DNA of 44,786 nucleotides, taken from positions 1 to 44,786 of the forward strand of contig JAOPYG010000011.1 in the NCBI GenBank assembly GCA_025964685.1, in the 5' to 3' direction. Positions within the stretch are counted from its first letter, which is position 1; each line of letters begins with the position of its first letter. The notes beneath the pieces are model-generated. The model was not told the DNA's origin and searched no databases. It saw nothing but the letters and a program-made list of their open reading frames with translations. The translations under genes and the position numbers were made by a program. Source of the stretch: Actinoallomurus sp. (GTDB lineage Bacteria > Actinomycetota > Actinomycetes > Streptosporangiales > Streptosporangiaceae). Shown piece after piece: positions 18,701 through 25,364 of the stretch.

Positions 18701-19732
18701 GCCTACCGCGCGCACCACGGTAAGGATCCGCTCGAGCACATCCAGGACCGGTTCGGCGAGTCCGGCGAGACGCACTACCTCTCCCACCTCATGGGCGACG
18801 GCCACCTGGAGACCCGGGTGCTCTCGGTCGCCGAGGCCAAGGACCTCTACGACCGGCTGTCCGTGCAGACGTTCCGCACCCAGGGCGGCTCGGAGGCCCG
18901 GATTCCCTTCGGTCACCCCGAGGACGGCTGCTACGACCGTGCTCACCGGATGGCGATGAAGCTGTCGGAGTGGGGTTACTCCTCCCGGAAGGTGTTCGCC
19001 ATCCGCACCGACCCGTCCCTCCAGGTCCAGGCCGATACGGCGGCAGGCGCCTCCTGGGGCAGGCCGGGAGATGTCCGCTGGGGCTACCACGTCGCACCGG
19101 TGGTCGAGGTCAGGCACCCGAACGGTTACGTCCACGAGGTCGTCATGGATCCGTCGCTGCGGCGTGGCGCGCTCGGTGTCGACGAGTGGCTCGGGTTGAT
19201 GGGGATGACACGGAACGACTACCTGCGATTCGACACGACCGGACGGCTCCCCGACCACGTCGGGCAGATCGTCGACGGCCTGCTGGGCCGCCAGGTGACC
19301 AGCAGCACCGGGCTGGTGTACACCACTCCGCGCGAGAACTACTGGCCGAACGCCCCGATGGACCTGACACTGCGCCACGCGGCCGGGGAGGCGCACTGGA
19401 ACCAGGCGCGGATCGAGCAGTACGCACGCGTCTCCGAGGCCAGGGATCTCGGCAACCACATCGAGTACTCCGCGTACAGCAACGGCCCGCAGCGCCTCGA
19501 CGCGGCGGCGAACCAGATCGCACATAAGATCATCGAGGATCCGGCGTACCGCATGCTGCTCGACGACGCACGCGCCGGCCGACAGTGGCCGCCCGACGTC
19601 GTGTCGACCGGTGATCCGGGCTCCATGGCGCTCCGGGTGGAGGTCGCCCAACGCGCGTACAACATGGTCCTCAGATCGATGCCCGGTCCTGGCGCCGGGC
19701 CGCCGCACGTCAATCCACAGGGGGATCACTGA
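15710..19732 (+). CDS. ESX-type effector with C-terminal protein-glutaminase domain
   Basis: 1340 aa. The N-terminus (1-240) is helical with a W-G-A turn near 48, as in WXG/LXG-type exported proteins. A hydrophobic region covers about 253-360, and residues about 430-800 are Pro/Gly/Ser low-complexity linker. Two helical repeats at about 866-936 and 962-1030 have annexin-like spacing (L-D-A...Y-...G-DL...I). The C-terminal domain (about 1045-1250) contains DGCYDRAH (Cys1074), GYHVAP (His1127) and MDPSL (Asp1147). This is the Cys-His-Asp order of protein-glutaminase, with the same 20-residue His-Asp spacing I recall for the Chryseobacterium enzyme. Such enzymes deamidate Gln side chains in proteins. 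The start may instead be ATG 15719. The stop overlaps the next start by one base, suggesting coupling to an immunity gene. Confidence 0.8.
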   Translation: MGVMVAETGYTAVPSTWVGSGHGMIDTSETLASAVDTLCHALASAGECWGADDIGRAFFNGEGKTPGFGTSRDTVLADLADMVNVVRATGGLLTVAGHTYSVAEAASNVGSALPEHADQKAVAAVDPYYLPEVSQTLAKSDPPPSEFMQILGLLEMLVGGCQWPDGSMSGLASMRDAFHAAASSVNSVAEEVGGHARTVTTDNAGEATENFASFAAALQGGGDAGGLRWLAEACQGLGDSTDFLLKQKNAARMQFTLSLAFLAATWVIALAVSWITAGSSVAGATATTEAEGFVLRTFLQGVRKAVLTGLWFGGGLDAVGQYARIHEGVQKDFSLTELAKASGEGALAGGVMGAAGGWVAQSGNRFATVLSGYMKAGGLKGTVLHYGFSGTTATAGNVAAQAAFDHGHVDLAQAAQFGFGMVGMEAFKDAGRHAGSHFGGGQAPPSAIAETGAPLTDPVHTDVPVSSPHDTPTNGGQPGPGGRTVSADYSPSGDRGPVDTPPAGQSHDVSPGGPVHDTRLAGTDVQEQPPAHDSGGVHPAGQNVANARGSAPVPRGEAEGPVVMGTSSHGGEPVPGGASGREGGRPSVADLLQGKTAPSARAGSTGRGPVEGQVRSGDVVPPESRTAPRTAEPVHDTPVRRDESTPPGAERRAEPPGRGTPTGGEQNASGHGTQPSGRPAEPAAPTRTGEPRPPENLPPGGKAPESPQNVASGAAEPTGHQAAPRQGTEGGTAGRGPANHEDLAAAVIPAQEHGSGVSGPPRAEPPAGHSTASSETSPASRNESSAPPHEPTAPSPEANGGHRPALGRDAEGRHILDRTHLDGALRHAGYADPVPAPEVHPQALRDLRPAGQSGTRGEPRAADPVRLAADLRDVLRAPTVEGGDLLARLHELRQDPAAAHRLGDAYRQATGRDLRSDIEQARSDGRLDFDPEPYLQHLLPDPMTAQRLAHEGAYTDPGDPRFTRDLHDAIEAGDGPRVGELLNRTGRSPEHNWRLQDAYRAHHGKDPLEHIQDRFGESGETHYLSHLMGDGHLETRVLSVAEAKDLYDRLSVQTFRTQGGSEARIPFGHPEDGCYDRAHRMAMKLSEWGYSSRKVFAIRTDPSLQVQADTAAGASWGRPGDVRWGYHVAPVVEVRHPNGYVHEVVMDPSLRRGALGVDEWLGLMGMTRNDYLRFDTTGRLPDHVGQIVDGLLGRQVTSSTGLVYTTPRENYWPNAPMDLTLRHAAGEAHWNQARIEQYARVSEARDLGNHIEYSAYSNGPQRLDAAANQIAHKIIEDPAYRMLLDDARAGRQWPPDVVSTGDPGSMALRVEVAQRAYNMVLRSMPGPGAGPPHVNPQGDH

Positions 19733-20346
19733 TGTCCGAGGAGCACGCGGCCGACACCCGGGCGGAGTGGCACGACGTCCTGCTCCGGCTCGCGGGCTGG
19801 CTGGCCGACGAGGACCTCGCCAAGGCGCGCGCGCTCCTCGCCGCGGGCCGGCCGGAAGACGTGGCCGAGGTGATCGCGCAGGCCATCAACACCGGACTGG
19901 TGCCCTACTCACCGGAGGACGCCGACCGGCTGCGCGTACTGCTGGCCGGTCACAAGGACGATCCGTCACTGGTCGACGCGGGTGTACGGCAGGAGATGGA
20001 GGATCCGCCGTACGACTTCGCCTCCGTACCTCCGTGGGGCATCGGTCCCGACGTCGTCGACGACGTCGACCACGCCGTGGCGGAGGCGGCGGCCGACGCC
20101 CAGGTGACCAAGTTGTGGCGGGCGTGGCGATACCCGCCGACCGGCCTGCAGTCGGTCCGCAGGGTCTACCTGGCCGAGACTCCGGTGGGCGCCGACCCCG
20201 CGGAGACGGCCGGCCGGCTGCAGGACGCGCTGGCGCGTGCCGGAGAGCCCACGCCCCAGGTCGAGGCGTACGTGGCCGGCACCCGCCTGCCCTACTACCA
20301 GCGATCGGCGCTGGCCCGCGCGGAAGCGCTCACGATCCAGCGGTGA
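19732..20346 (+). CDS. Candidate immunity protein for the deamidase effector
   Basis: 204 aa, soluble, acidic, mostly helical by composition, without recognised domain. It starts in a TGATG overlap with the effector stop and has AGGGGGAT upstream, so it is made in step with the effector. Position and size fit an immunity protein, but a chaperone is also possible. No homologue was recognised, so the role is inference from gene order. Confidence 0.65.
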   Translation: MSEEHAADTRAEWHDVLLRLAGWLADEDLAKARALLAAGRPEDVAEVIAQAINTGLVPYSPEDADRLRVLLAGHKDDPSLVDAGVRQEMEDPPYDFASVPPWGIGPDVVDDVDHAVAEAAADAQVTKLWRAWRYPPTGLQSVRRVYLAETPVGADPAETAGRLQDALARAGEPTPQVEAYVAGTRLPYYQRSALARAEALTIQR

Positions 20347-20981
20347 GCCAGATGAACGACCACTACGATCACCCCGTGGCCGACCCCCAGCACACCGGCA
20401 CCGAGCCCCGTCGGCGCAGGCCGCCGGTGCTGCTCGTCGTCGTGGGAGCGCTGGCGGTGGTCACCGCGGTGACGTGGGCGGCCGGCGGGTTGCGGGCCCG
20501 GCCCGGCGGGCCGATCAGGGCCAAGCCGGGGAGCGTCGTCGACCAGAAGCTGTTCGACGTCCAGGTCATGGACGCGCGCGCGGGGCGGATGAAGCTGGGC
20601 GAGTTCGACCCCCTGGCGAACCTCCTCGTCGTGCGGATGCGGGTGACCAATCGCGGTGACGAGTCGTACGGGGTCTCCTCCTTCATCGGCGGCGTCGCCG
20701 CCGAGCCCCACCCCGGCAGCTACCTGCAGGCCGACATCATGCGGTCGCAAGGTGACGTCCAAGGCGAGGTCACCACATCGATCGACCCTCGGCTGCCCGT
20801 GGTCCTGCAGGTCGTGTGGCCACTGGGCAACGCCACCGCGCCGTCCACGGTGACTCTGGCGCTGCGCAAGTGGGAGTACAGCCAGAGCTTCACCACCGAC
20901 ACCTTCTACTGGAGCGTGACCAAGCAGTCCCCGATCATGGCCGAGGTGTCCGTTCCGGTCCACGCGGGGGCGACGTCGTGA
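20343..20981 (+). CDS. Single-pass membrane protein with exported beta-like domain
   Basis: 212 aa from GTG 20343, whose GTGA overlaps the previous stop; ATG 20352 is an alternative. An Arg-rich cytosolic segment is followed by one transmembrane helix (about 29-48). The extracytoplasmic domain has a pattern (DQKLFDVQV...LLVVRMRVTNRG) that recalls immunoglobulin-like DUF4352 domains. It is the first of three similarly built proteins in a row. Possible receptor, immunity or envelope factor for the upstream effector. Confidence 0.7.
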   Translation: MSQMNDHYDHPVADPQHTGTEPRRRRPPVLLVVVGALAVVTAVTWAAGGLRARPGGPIRAKPGSVVDQKLFDVQVMDARAGRMKLGEFDPLANLLVVRMRVTNRGDESYGVSSFIGGVAAEPHPGSYLQADIMRSQGDVQGEVTTSIDPRLPVVLQVVWPLGNATAPSTVTLALRKWEYSQSFTTDTFYWSVTKQSPIMAEVSVPVHAGATS

Positions 20982-21562
20982 GCGTGCCGCGGAAGGTCGT
21001 CGCGGGTCTGCTGACCGCGGGGCTGCTGGCGCTCGCGATGTGGCTCTCCACCTTCAAACCGCACATGCGGGCCAAGGCGCAGGACCCCATCACGACCAGC
21101 GGCCGCATCGGCACGGTTGTGGACAATCGCGACTTCAGCGTGAAGGTCGACCGGGTCGACGTGGCGCGCTCGATCACGAAGTCGTCGTTCCCCACGCCGA
21201 AGGTCATGCGAAGCCTCGGCCTGTTCATGATCGTTCACCTGGACATCAAGAGCAACCAGAAGCCGTTCCAGGCCGGCCACGTGCGGCTCGTCACCCGCGG
21301 CGGCGTGACGTACGACGAGACCGGCCGAGCCGCGATCGCGGCGTTCGGCAACGATGACTACCAGCCGATGCTGTGGGCTCCCGCGACGTACATCTTCGAG
21401 ATCGCGCCGGACCGGCTCGCCGGCGCGCGGCTGGTCCTCGGAGGATCCGCCCTGCTCGACCAGCTGAGCGCCGAAACCTCCGTCGATCTGGGCATCAACG
21501 GCGACAGAGCGGCGCAGCTGAGAGCCCATCCGGCCGCGACGTACACCCTGAAGACGCTATGA
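20978..21562 (+). CDS. Second single-pass membrane protein of the cassette
   Basis: 194 aa from GTG 20978 (GTGA overlap with the previous stop). An N-terminal hydrophobic helix at about 7-24 serves as anchor or uncleaved signal. The exported domain contains a FSVKVDRVDVARS strand pattern and a MIVHLDIKSN segment that parallels the MRVTNRG segment of the preceding gene, suggesting a related fold. No enzymatic motif is visible. Confidence 0.7.
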   Translation: MSVPRKVVAGLLTAGLLALAMWLSTFKPHMRAKAQDPITTSGRIGTVVDNRDFSVKVDRVDVARSITKSSFPTPKVMRSLGLFMIVHLDIKSNQKPFQAGHVRLVTRGGVTYDETGRAAIAAFGNDDYQPMLWAPATYIFEIAPDRLAGARLVLGGSALLDQLSAETSVDLGINGDRAAQLRAHPAATYTLKTL

Positions 21563-22158
21563 CCTACGACCCGCTGGAATGGACGGTACGCGACCCGCTC
21601 GAGGACACCGTGCCGGATCCGGTCGAGCGCGGGCGCGGGCGCACGAGCCTCGCCCGGCGACGTGCGGTCGAGGTGGCCGCGCTGCTCCTGCTCGCCCCCG
21701 GGTTGCTCACCGCCCAGTGGTTCGACAACCGGCACCAGTCGCGGCCGTACCAGACCCGGGAGCAGGTCACCGTCGTACGCCGGGGTGGCACCGGCACGCT
21801 CGGCCACATTCAGCTGCGGCTGCTCGGCCGGGACACGACGGGGGCGCCGAAAACCGGCACCACGCCGACCGGCGCGGTGTCCCTCAAGCTCGTCGTGCAG
21901 GCACGGCCGCTCGATGCCAAGGCCGTGAAGGACATGGACACTCTCGGCTTCACGATGCGCGACCGCGCCGGACACGTCTGGTCGGCCTCCGGGGCGACGG
22001 ACCGCGATCAGAAGCCGGCGGTCGGTGCCCCGTCACAGGTGACGATCACCGCGGCCGTGCCCGAGCACGTGGTCAGCTCGGTCGTCCTCGAGATACGACC
22101 TGGGACGCTGGCTCGGCACGGTCCGGCACCGACTCCGGTGCTGCGGTTCGCTCACTGA
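21559..22158 (+). CDS. Third single-pass membrane protein of the cassette
   Basis: 199 aa from ATG 21559 (ATGA overlap). A charged 38-residue N-terminus precedes one hydrophobic helix (about 36-53). The remaining part is a beta-rich exported domain (REQVTVVRRGGTGTLGHIQLRLLG). It shares layout and position with the two preceding genes. Its 3' end overlaps the convergent gene at 22073-23335 by 86 nt. Confidence 0.7.
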   Translation: MTYDPLEWTVRDPLEDTVPDPVERGRGRTSLARRRAVEVAALLLLAPGLLTAQWFDNRHQSRPYQTREQVTVVRRGGTGTLGHIQLRLLGRDTTGAPKTGTTPTGAVSLKLVVQARPLDAKAVKDMDTLGFTMRDRAGHVWSASGATDRDQKPAVGAPSQVTITAAVPEHVVSSVVLEIRPGTLARHGPAPTPVLRFAH

Positions 22159-23335
22159 CCCGCGCCACGACGAGATCGAACGCCGCGGCCATCAGGCACA
22201 CGCGCAGCATCTGGTGGATGAGGTCCACGCCGAAGCCGGCGGTGTCGAGCCAGGTCATCCACCAGTCGATCGGGTGCGGGCCGATCACGTCGTAGACGCC
22301 GCGCTGGGTGAACAGCGCCAGGTAGTCCAGGCCCGTGAACAGGACGCAGAACACCGCGAACGGCAGCAGTCCGGCGCGGAAGACCATCCGGAACCCGTAG
22401 AACGTGGGCAGCCATTTGTCGCGCCACTCGCGGGTGATGACCTCCCATGGGGTGTGCGGCCGGTCCATCCCGCTGGCCGAACGCAGCCGCCGGCCGATCC
22501 TGCCTCCACCCAGGGCGGTCTCCTCGGCGGAGTCGACCCCGAGGACGACGCCCGCGATCACCAGCCAGACGAGGCCGCCGAGCACAGCCTCCTTGAATGA
22601 GGGCCACAGCGCGTCGAACCAGCCGAACGCCGGTCCGGTGAGATCGCCGAGCCAGCCCCAGACGACGCGGTTCGTCAGCCAGTCGGTGAAGGCGCCACGG
22701 GCCCGGTTGACGCTGAAGATGCCGAACAGCGTCCAGTTGACCTCGAACAGCGCGACGGTGACACCGCCGACGCGCGACCACTTCGGCTCCACGAAACGCT
22801 CGGCGATGAACTTCAGTACCAGGAAACCCGCGGTCAGCACGATCGCGACGTAGACGTGGCGGTTGAGCGCGATGAGCGATTTCATCGCCTCGAGCTGGCC
22901 GAAGATGCCCCCCTGGGCATTGCCCCGGCCGGCCGCCGCCTGTTCGAAGGCCTTGGCGTCGTCGGCGAACCAGTTCCAGGCGAGGTAGAAGATCGTGAAG
23001 GGCAGTACGGAACGGGCGAACGCGTCGAGGACGTTCTCCTCCTCGGCCGCCGCCCACGACGTCAGGGACTCGTCGAACTCCCGTTTGCGGACCGCGGGCA
23101 GGCCGTTCTTGACGCTGTGCAGCATCGCCACGGTCACGCCGAGGTTCACCAGGACGAGCAGGCTCAGCACGAGGATCGGCACGACCGCGTGGTGCAGCCC
23201 GAAGTGGTATCCCCCGAGGAACAGCAGGTAGCGCAGCACCTGGCCGACGGTGTACCAGAGGGCCAGCGGCACCGCGAAACGCGCGGCCAGCCGGAGGGTG
23301 GTCCACGGCAACGTCACGGGGGACAAACGCAGCAC
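22073..23335 (-). CDS. Polytopic membrane protein of unknown function
   Basis: 420 aa from GTG 23335. At least seven hydrophobic helices are visible, e.g. around ALWYTVGQVLRYLLFLGGY, VVPILVLSLLVLVNLGVTVAM, VAIVLTAGFLVLKFI, WLVIAGVVLGV and two near the C-terminus. A soluble segment around residues 75-105 is charged. The family was not recognised. No ribosome-binding site precedes the GTG. The frame stays open to 23578 but the upstream part looks non-coding and overlaps the divergent exonuclease gene. The 3' end overlaps the effector cassette, so transcripts from the two sides would be antisense to each other. Confidence 0.75.
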   Translation of the reverse strand: MLRLSPVTLPWTTLRLAARFAVPLALWYTVGQVLRYLLFLGGYHFGLHHAVVPILVLSLLVLVNLGVTVAMLHSVKNGLPAVRKREFDESLTSWAAAEEENVLDAFARSVLPFTIFYLAWNWFADDAKAFEQAAAGRGNAQGGIFGQLEAMKSLIALNRHVYVAIVLTAGFLVLKFIAERFVEPKWSRVGGVTVALFEVNWTLFGIFSVNRARGAFTDWLTNRVVWGWLGDLTGPAFGWFDALWPSFKEAVLGGLVWLVIAGVVLGVDSAEETALGGGRIGRRLRSASGMDRPHTPWEVITREWRDKWLPTFYGFRMVFRAGLLPFAVFCVLFTGLDYLALFTQRGVYDVIGPHPIDWWMTWLDTAGFGVDLIHQMLRVCLMAAAFDLVVARVSERTAAPESVPDRAEPASQVVSRGRPS

Positions 23336-23467
23336 AGTACGCGATCGTAACGGCTCGCCGACGAGCCCGGGGGCCGACGAGGAGGCCCATCCGGCGCGAG
23401 CACACGCACCGTCCAGGCACAGCGGCCGGGTCCCGCGAGGCGTGGGCCAGGTGGGATCGCCACGCCG

Positions 23468-23473
23468 TAGAGT
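23468..23473 (+). promoter_or_regulatory. -10 element of a leaderless exonuclease transcript
   Basis: TAGAGT fits the actinobacterial TAnnnT -10 and ends 7 nt before the ATG at 23481, which has no ribosome-binding site. Transcription would begin at the start codon. Confidence 0.45.
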
Positions 23474-23480
23474 CGCGGTC

Positions 23481-24035
23481 ATGTCTGACCTACCGGAGCT
23501 GTACATCGCCGTCGATGTGGAGGCCGACGGCCCCATTCCCGGGCCGTACAGCATGATCTCGCTGGGGATGGCGGTCACCGGACGCCCGGATCTCAGTTTC
23601 TACACCGAGCTGCGACCGATCTCCGATGAGTACGTGCCGCAGGCCCTCGCCGTCTCCGGCCTGGACCGCGATCGCCTGCTGCGCGAGGCACCGTCCCCCG
23701 AGGAGGCCATGGCCGCCGCCGCGCGCTGGGTCAACGGCCTGCGCCGGATCGGCCGCCCCGTCTTCCTCGCGGCTCCCGCCGTCTGGGACGGAATGTTCGT
23801 GCACTGGTACTTCATCCGGTTCACCGGCAAAAGCCCGTTCGGCTCCACCGGCTCGGGGATCGACCTGCGCAGCTACTGGATGGGCCGGACCGGCGGTGAG
23901 TGGGTGGAGTCACGCAAGGGCATCATCAAGCACAAGCTGGGTCTTGAGGACCTTCCTCACACCCATCACGCCGGTGAGGACGCGGCCGAACTCGCAAAGG
24001 TGTTTCAGGCCGTTCTGGACAGCGAGTCGGGCTGA
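23481..24035 (+). CDS. DnaQ-like 3'-5' exonuclease
   Basis: 184 aa. The DEDDh exonuclease fold is shown by VDVEADG (Asp12, Glu14) at the start, a central Asp (AVWDGMFVHW region) and HHAGEDA near the C-terminus, where His and Asp are four residues apart. Such enzymes trim DNA or RNA 3' ends; the small size without other domains suggests an oligoribonuclease- or proofreading-like stand-alone nuclease. It faces the next gene across a 4-nt gap. Probably leaderless. Confidence 0.8.
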   Translation: MSDLPELYIAVDVEADGPIPGPYSMISLGMAVTGRPDLSFYTELRPISDEYVPQALAVSGLDRDRLLREAPSPEEAMAAAARWVNGLRRIGRPVFLAAPAVWDGMFVHWYFIRFTGKSPFGSTGSGIDLRSYWMGRTGGEWVESRKGIIKHKLGLEDLPHTHHAGEDAAELAKVFQAVLDSESG

Positions 24036-24039
24036 GGGA

Positions 24040-24387
24040 TCAGACGCGGTGCTCGAAGTTGGCCAGCACCACGGGCCGTCCGCCGGCCTCCTTGAAGACG
24101 GCGAGCAGGGCCCGGGCGAGCTCGACCTGGTGGTCCTCGTCCAGGGCGTCGCTCATCGGCGTCAGCTCGACCCGCCAGCGGTAGTGCAGGTAGCCGTCAT
24201 CGTCGCCCCGCGCCAGCTCAGGGTCGGCGTCGTCGTTGTGCCAGATCTCCAGCCAGTTCCCCCGCACGTCGCAGGAGTGCGCCTTGAGGCGAGTGGCGTC
24301 GGGGAAACGGCCGAGAACGCTCTGGAGCAGCGTGGCCTCGCCGACCTCTCCGTCGACCATGACAACGAACTGCAACGTCCCTGACAT
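24040..24387 (-). CDS. Unknown 115-aa protein paired with nucleotidyltransferase
   Basis: 115 aa from ATG 24387 (AGGAG 10 nt upstream). A small alpha/beta protein, acidic, with alternating strands (TLQFVVMVDGEVG, YLHYRWRVELTPM) and a C-terminal helix and strand. No family was recognised. It lies 17 nt downstream of the nucleotidyltransferase-like gene in the same direction, so the two are probably an operon; antitoxin or immunity function is one possibility. Confidence 0.7.
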   Translation of the reverse strand: MSGTLQFVVMVDGEVGEATLLQSVLGRFPDATRLKAHSCDVRGNWLEIWHNDDADPELARGDDDGYLHYRWRVELTPMSDALDEDHQVELARALLAVFKEAGGRPVVLANFEHRV

Positions 24388-24404
24388 AGGGGATTGTCTC
24401 CTCA

Positions 24405-24932
24405 CTACAGCGGCAACCAGGGTCCATTGTCCAGCTTGGCGCCCTTACGAAGAACCGAGAACTGCACCTTGAACGGCGATTCGGAATCCATGAGAGTGCG
24501 TCGCATTCGCTGGAACTCCGGCCCGAGGTCGAAGCTCGAAAGCTGCCCGTTCCCGTTGATCCTCTTCAGCATCGAGGTGCGGAGTCGGGTGCCCGGGTGC
24601 GCACGGGACAGCGCCTTCTCCGCGAGGTCGAAAAAGGTCTTGTCATCCACGCGGAGGGCGACATCGATGTCCGATGCGGCGCGCGCGGTCCCGCGGATGC
24701 GACTGCCGTGCGCGGCCAGCTCGCCCTCGGGGAGACCGGACTGCCTGCGCAGCTGGCGAGCTCCCCGGGCGAAGCGCTTGAAACCGCGCTCGGTGAACCC
24801 CTGGGGGATTCTCCGGTCGAGATGGAGGTCACCGGCCACCCGGCGGGCGGATCCCCGCTCGACGTCCTTCACCAGCCATTTCAAGGCGGGCCGGAACAAG
24901 CCCGCCTCCACCCGTCCCGTGAACTTCGCCAT
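24405..24932 (-). CDS. Nucleotidyltransferase-fold protein
   Basis: 175 aa from ATG 24932 (GGAGGGC 7 nt upstream). The segment GSRIRGTARAASDIDVAL (76-93) is the pol-beta-type nucleotidyltransferase signature, GSxxxG...SDxD, with Asp88 and Asp90 as probable metal ligands; a third acidic residue may be Asp135. Such domains transfer nucleotides to RNA, proteins or antibiotics and occur in toxin-antitoxin and polymorphic toxin systems. The N-terminus is strongly basic. Pairing with the 115-aa gene downstream is consistent with a toxin/partner unit but is not proof. Confidence 0.75.
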   Translation of the reverse strand: MAKFTGRVEAGLFRPALKWLVKDVERGSARRVAGDLHLDRRIPQGFTERGFKRFARGARQLRRQSGLPEGELAAHGSRIRGTARAASDIDVALRVDDKTFFDLAEKALSRAHPGTRLRTSMLKRINGNGQLSSFDLGPEFQRMRRTLMDSESPFKVQFSVLRKGAKLDNGPWLPL

Positions 24933-25006
24933 CGAACACGCCCTCCGCAAAGCCGCCGACAGCACACGCTCCAAAGGAAACAATAGCGGGGCGTGCCATA
25001 AACGAA

Positions 25007-25036
25007 CCTGCCGCCGCACTCAGCTGCGGCGGCAGG
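25007..25036 (-). terminator. Intrinsic terminator of the sulfurtransferase operon
   Basis: Perfect 12-bp stem CCTGCCGCCGCA/TGCGGCGGCAGG with a 6-nt loop, 20 nt past the sseC stop on the minus strand, followed there by TTCGTTTAT. It is the best terminator in the window. Confidence 0.85.
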
Positions 25037-25055
25037 ATCATTCTCGTGCGTGGGT

Positions 25056-25364
25056 CTAGATGGCGACCTGGAGGTTGGCGATCTCGCCGACCTGGGCCGT
25101 CACGGTGGAGTCAATGCTGACCCCACCCGGCGCGAGCACGCGCACCGTCCAGTCACCCGGTGCGGCGAAGAAGCGGAAGATGCCCTCGTCGCTGGTGACG
25201 ACCTCGCCGGTGAACTCGCCGGTCGCGTCGAGCAGCCGTGCGTACGCGCCCGGGACGGCATCGTCCCCGCGTACGACGGTGCCCTGGATGACCGCCTCGT
25301 TGGCCAGGTCCACGGTGGCGGGCAGGCTCGCCGTCTGAGCCGGAGCCCCGCATCCGTCCGTCAT
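25056..25364 (-). CDS. sseC: SseC-like DUF1416 protein
   Basis: 102 aa from ATG 25364, which overlaps the sulfurtransferase stop (ATGA). The sequence is a carboxypeptidase-regulatory/transthyretin-like beta-sandwich (VIQGTVV...AYARLLDATGEFTGEVVTSDEGIFRFF) characteristic of DUF1416. In mycobacteria the same gene (sseC) always follows the thiosulfate sulfurtransferase cysA. The biochemical role is not known, but the coupling indicates it works with the rhodanese. Confidence 0.9.
   Translation of the reverse strand: MTDGCGAPAQTASLPATVDLANEAVIQGTVVRGDDAVPGAYARLLDATGEFTGEVVTSDEGIFRFFAAPGDWTVRVLAPGGVSIDSTVTAQVGEIANLQVAI

Noticed and set aside
22152-23420. 422-codon minus-strand frame overlapping the polytopic membrane protein
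   Set aside because: Arg-rich translation in another frame; the 22073-23335 frame has clear membrane helices.
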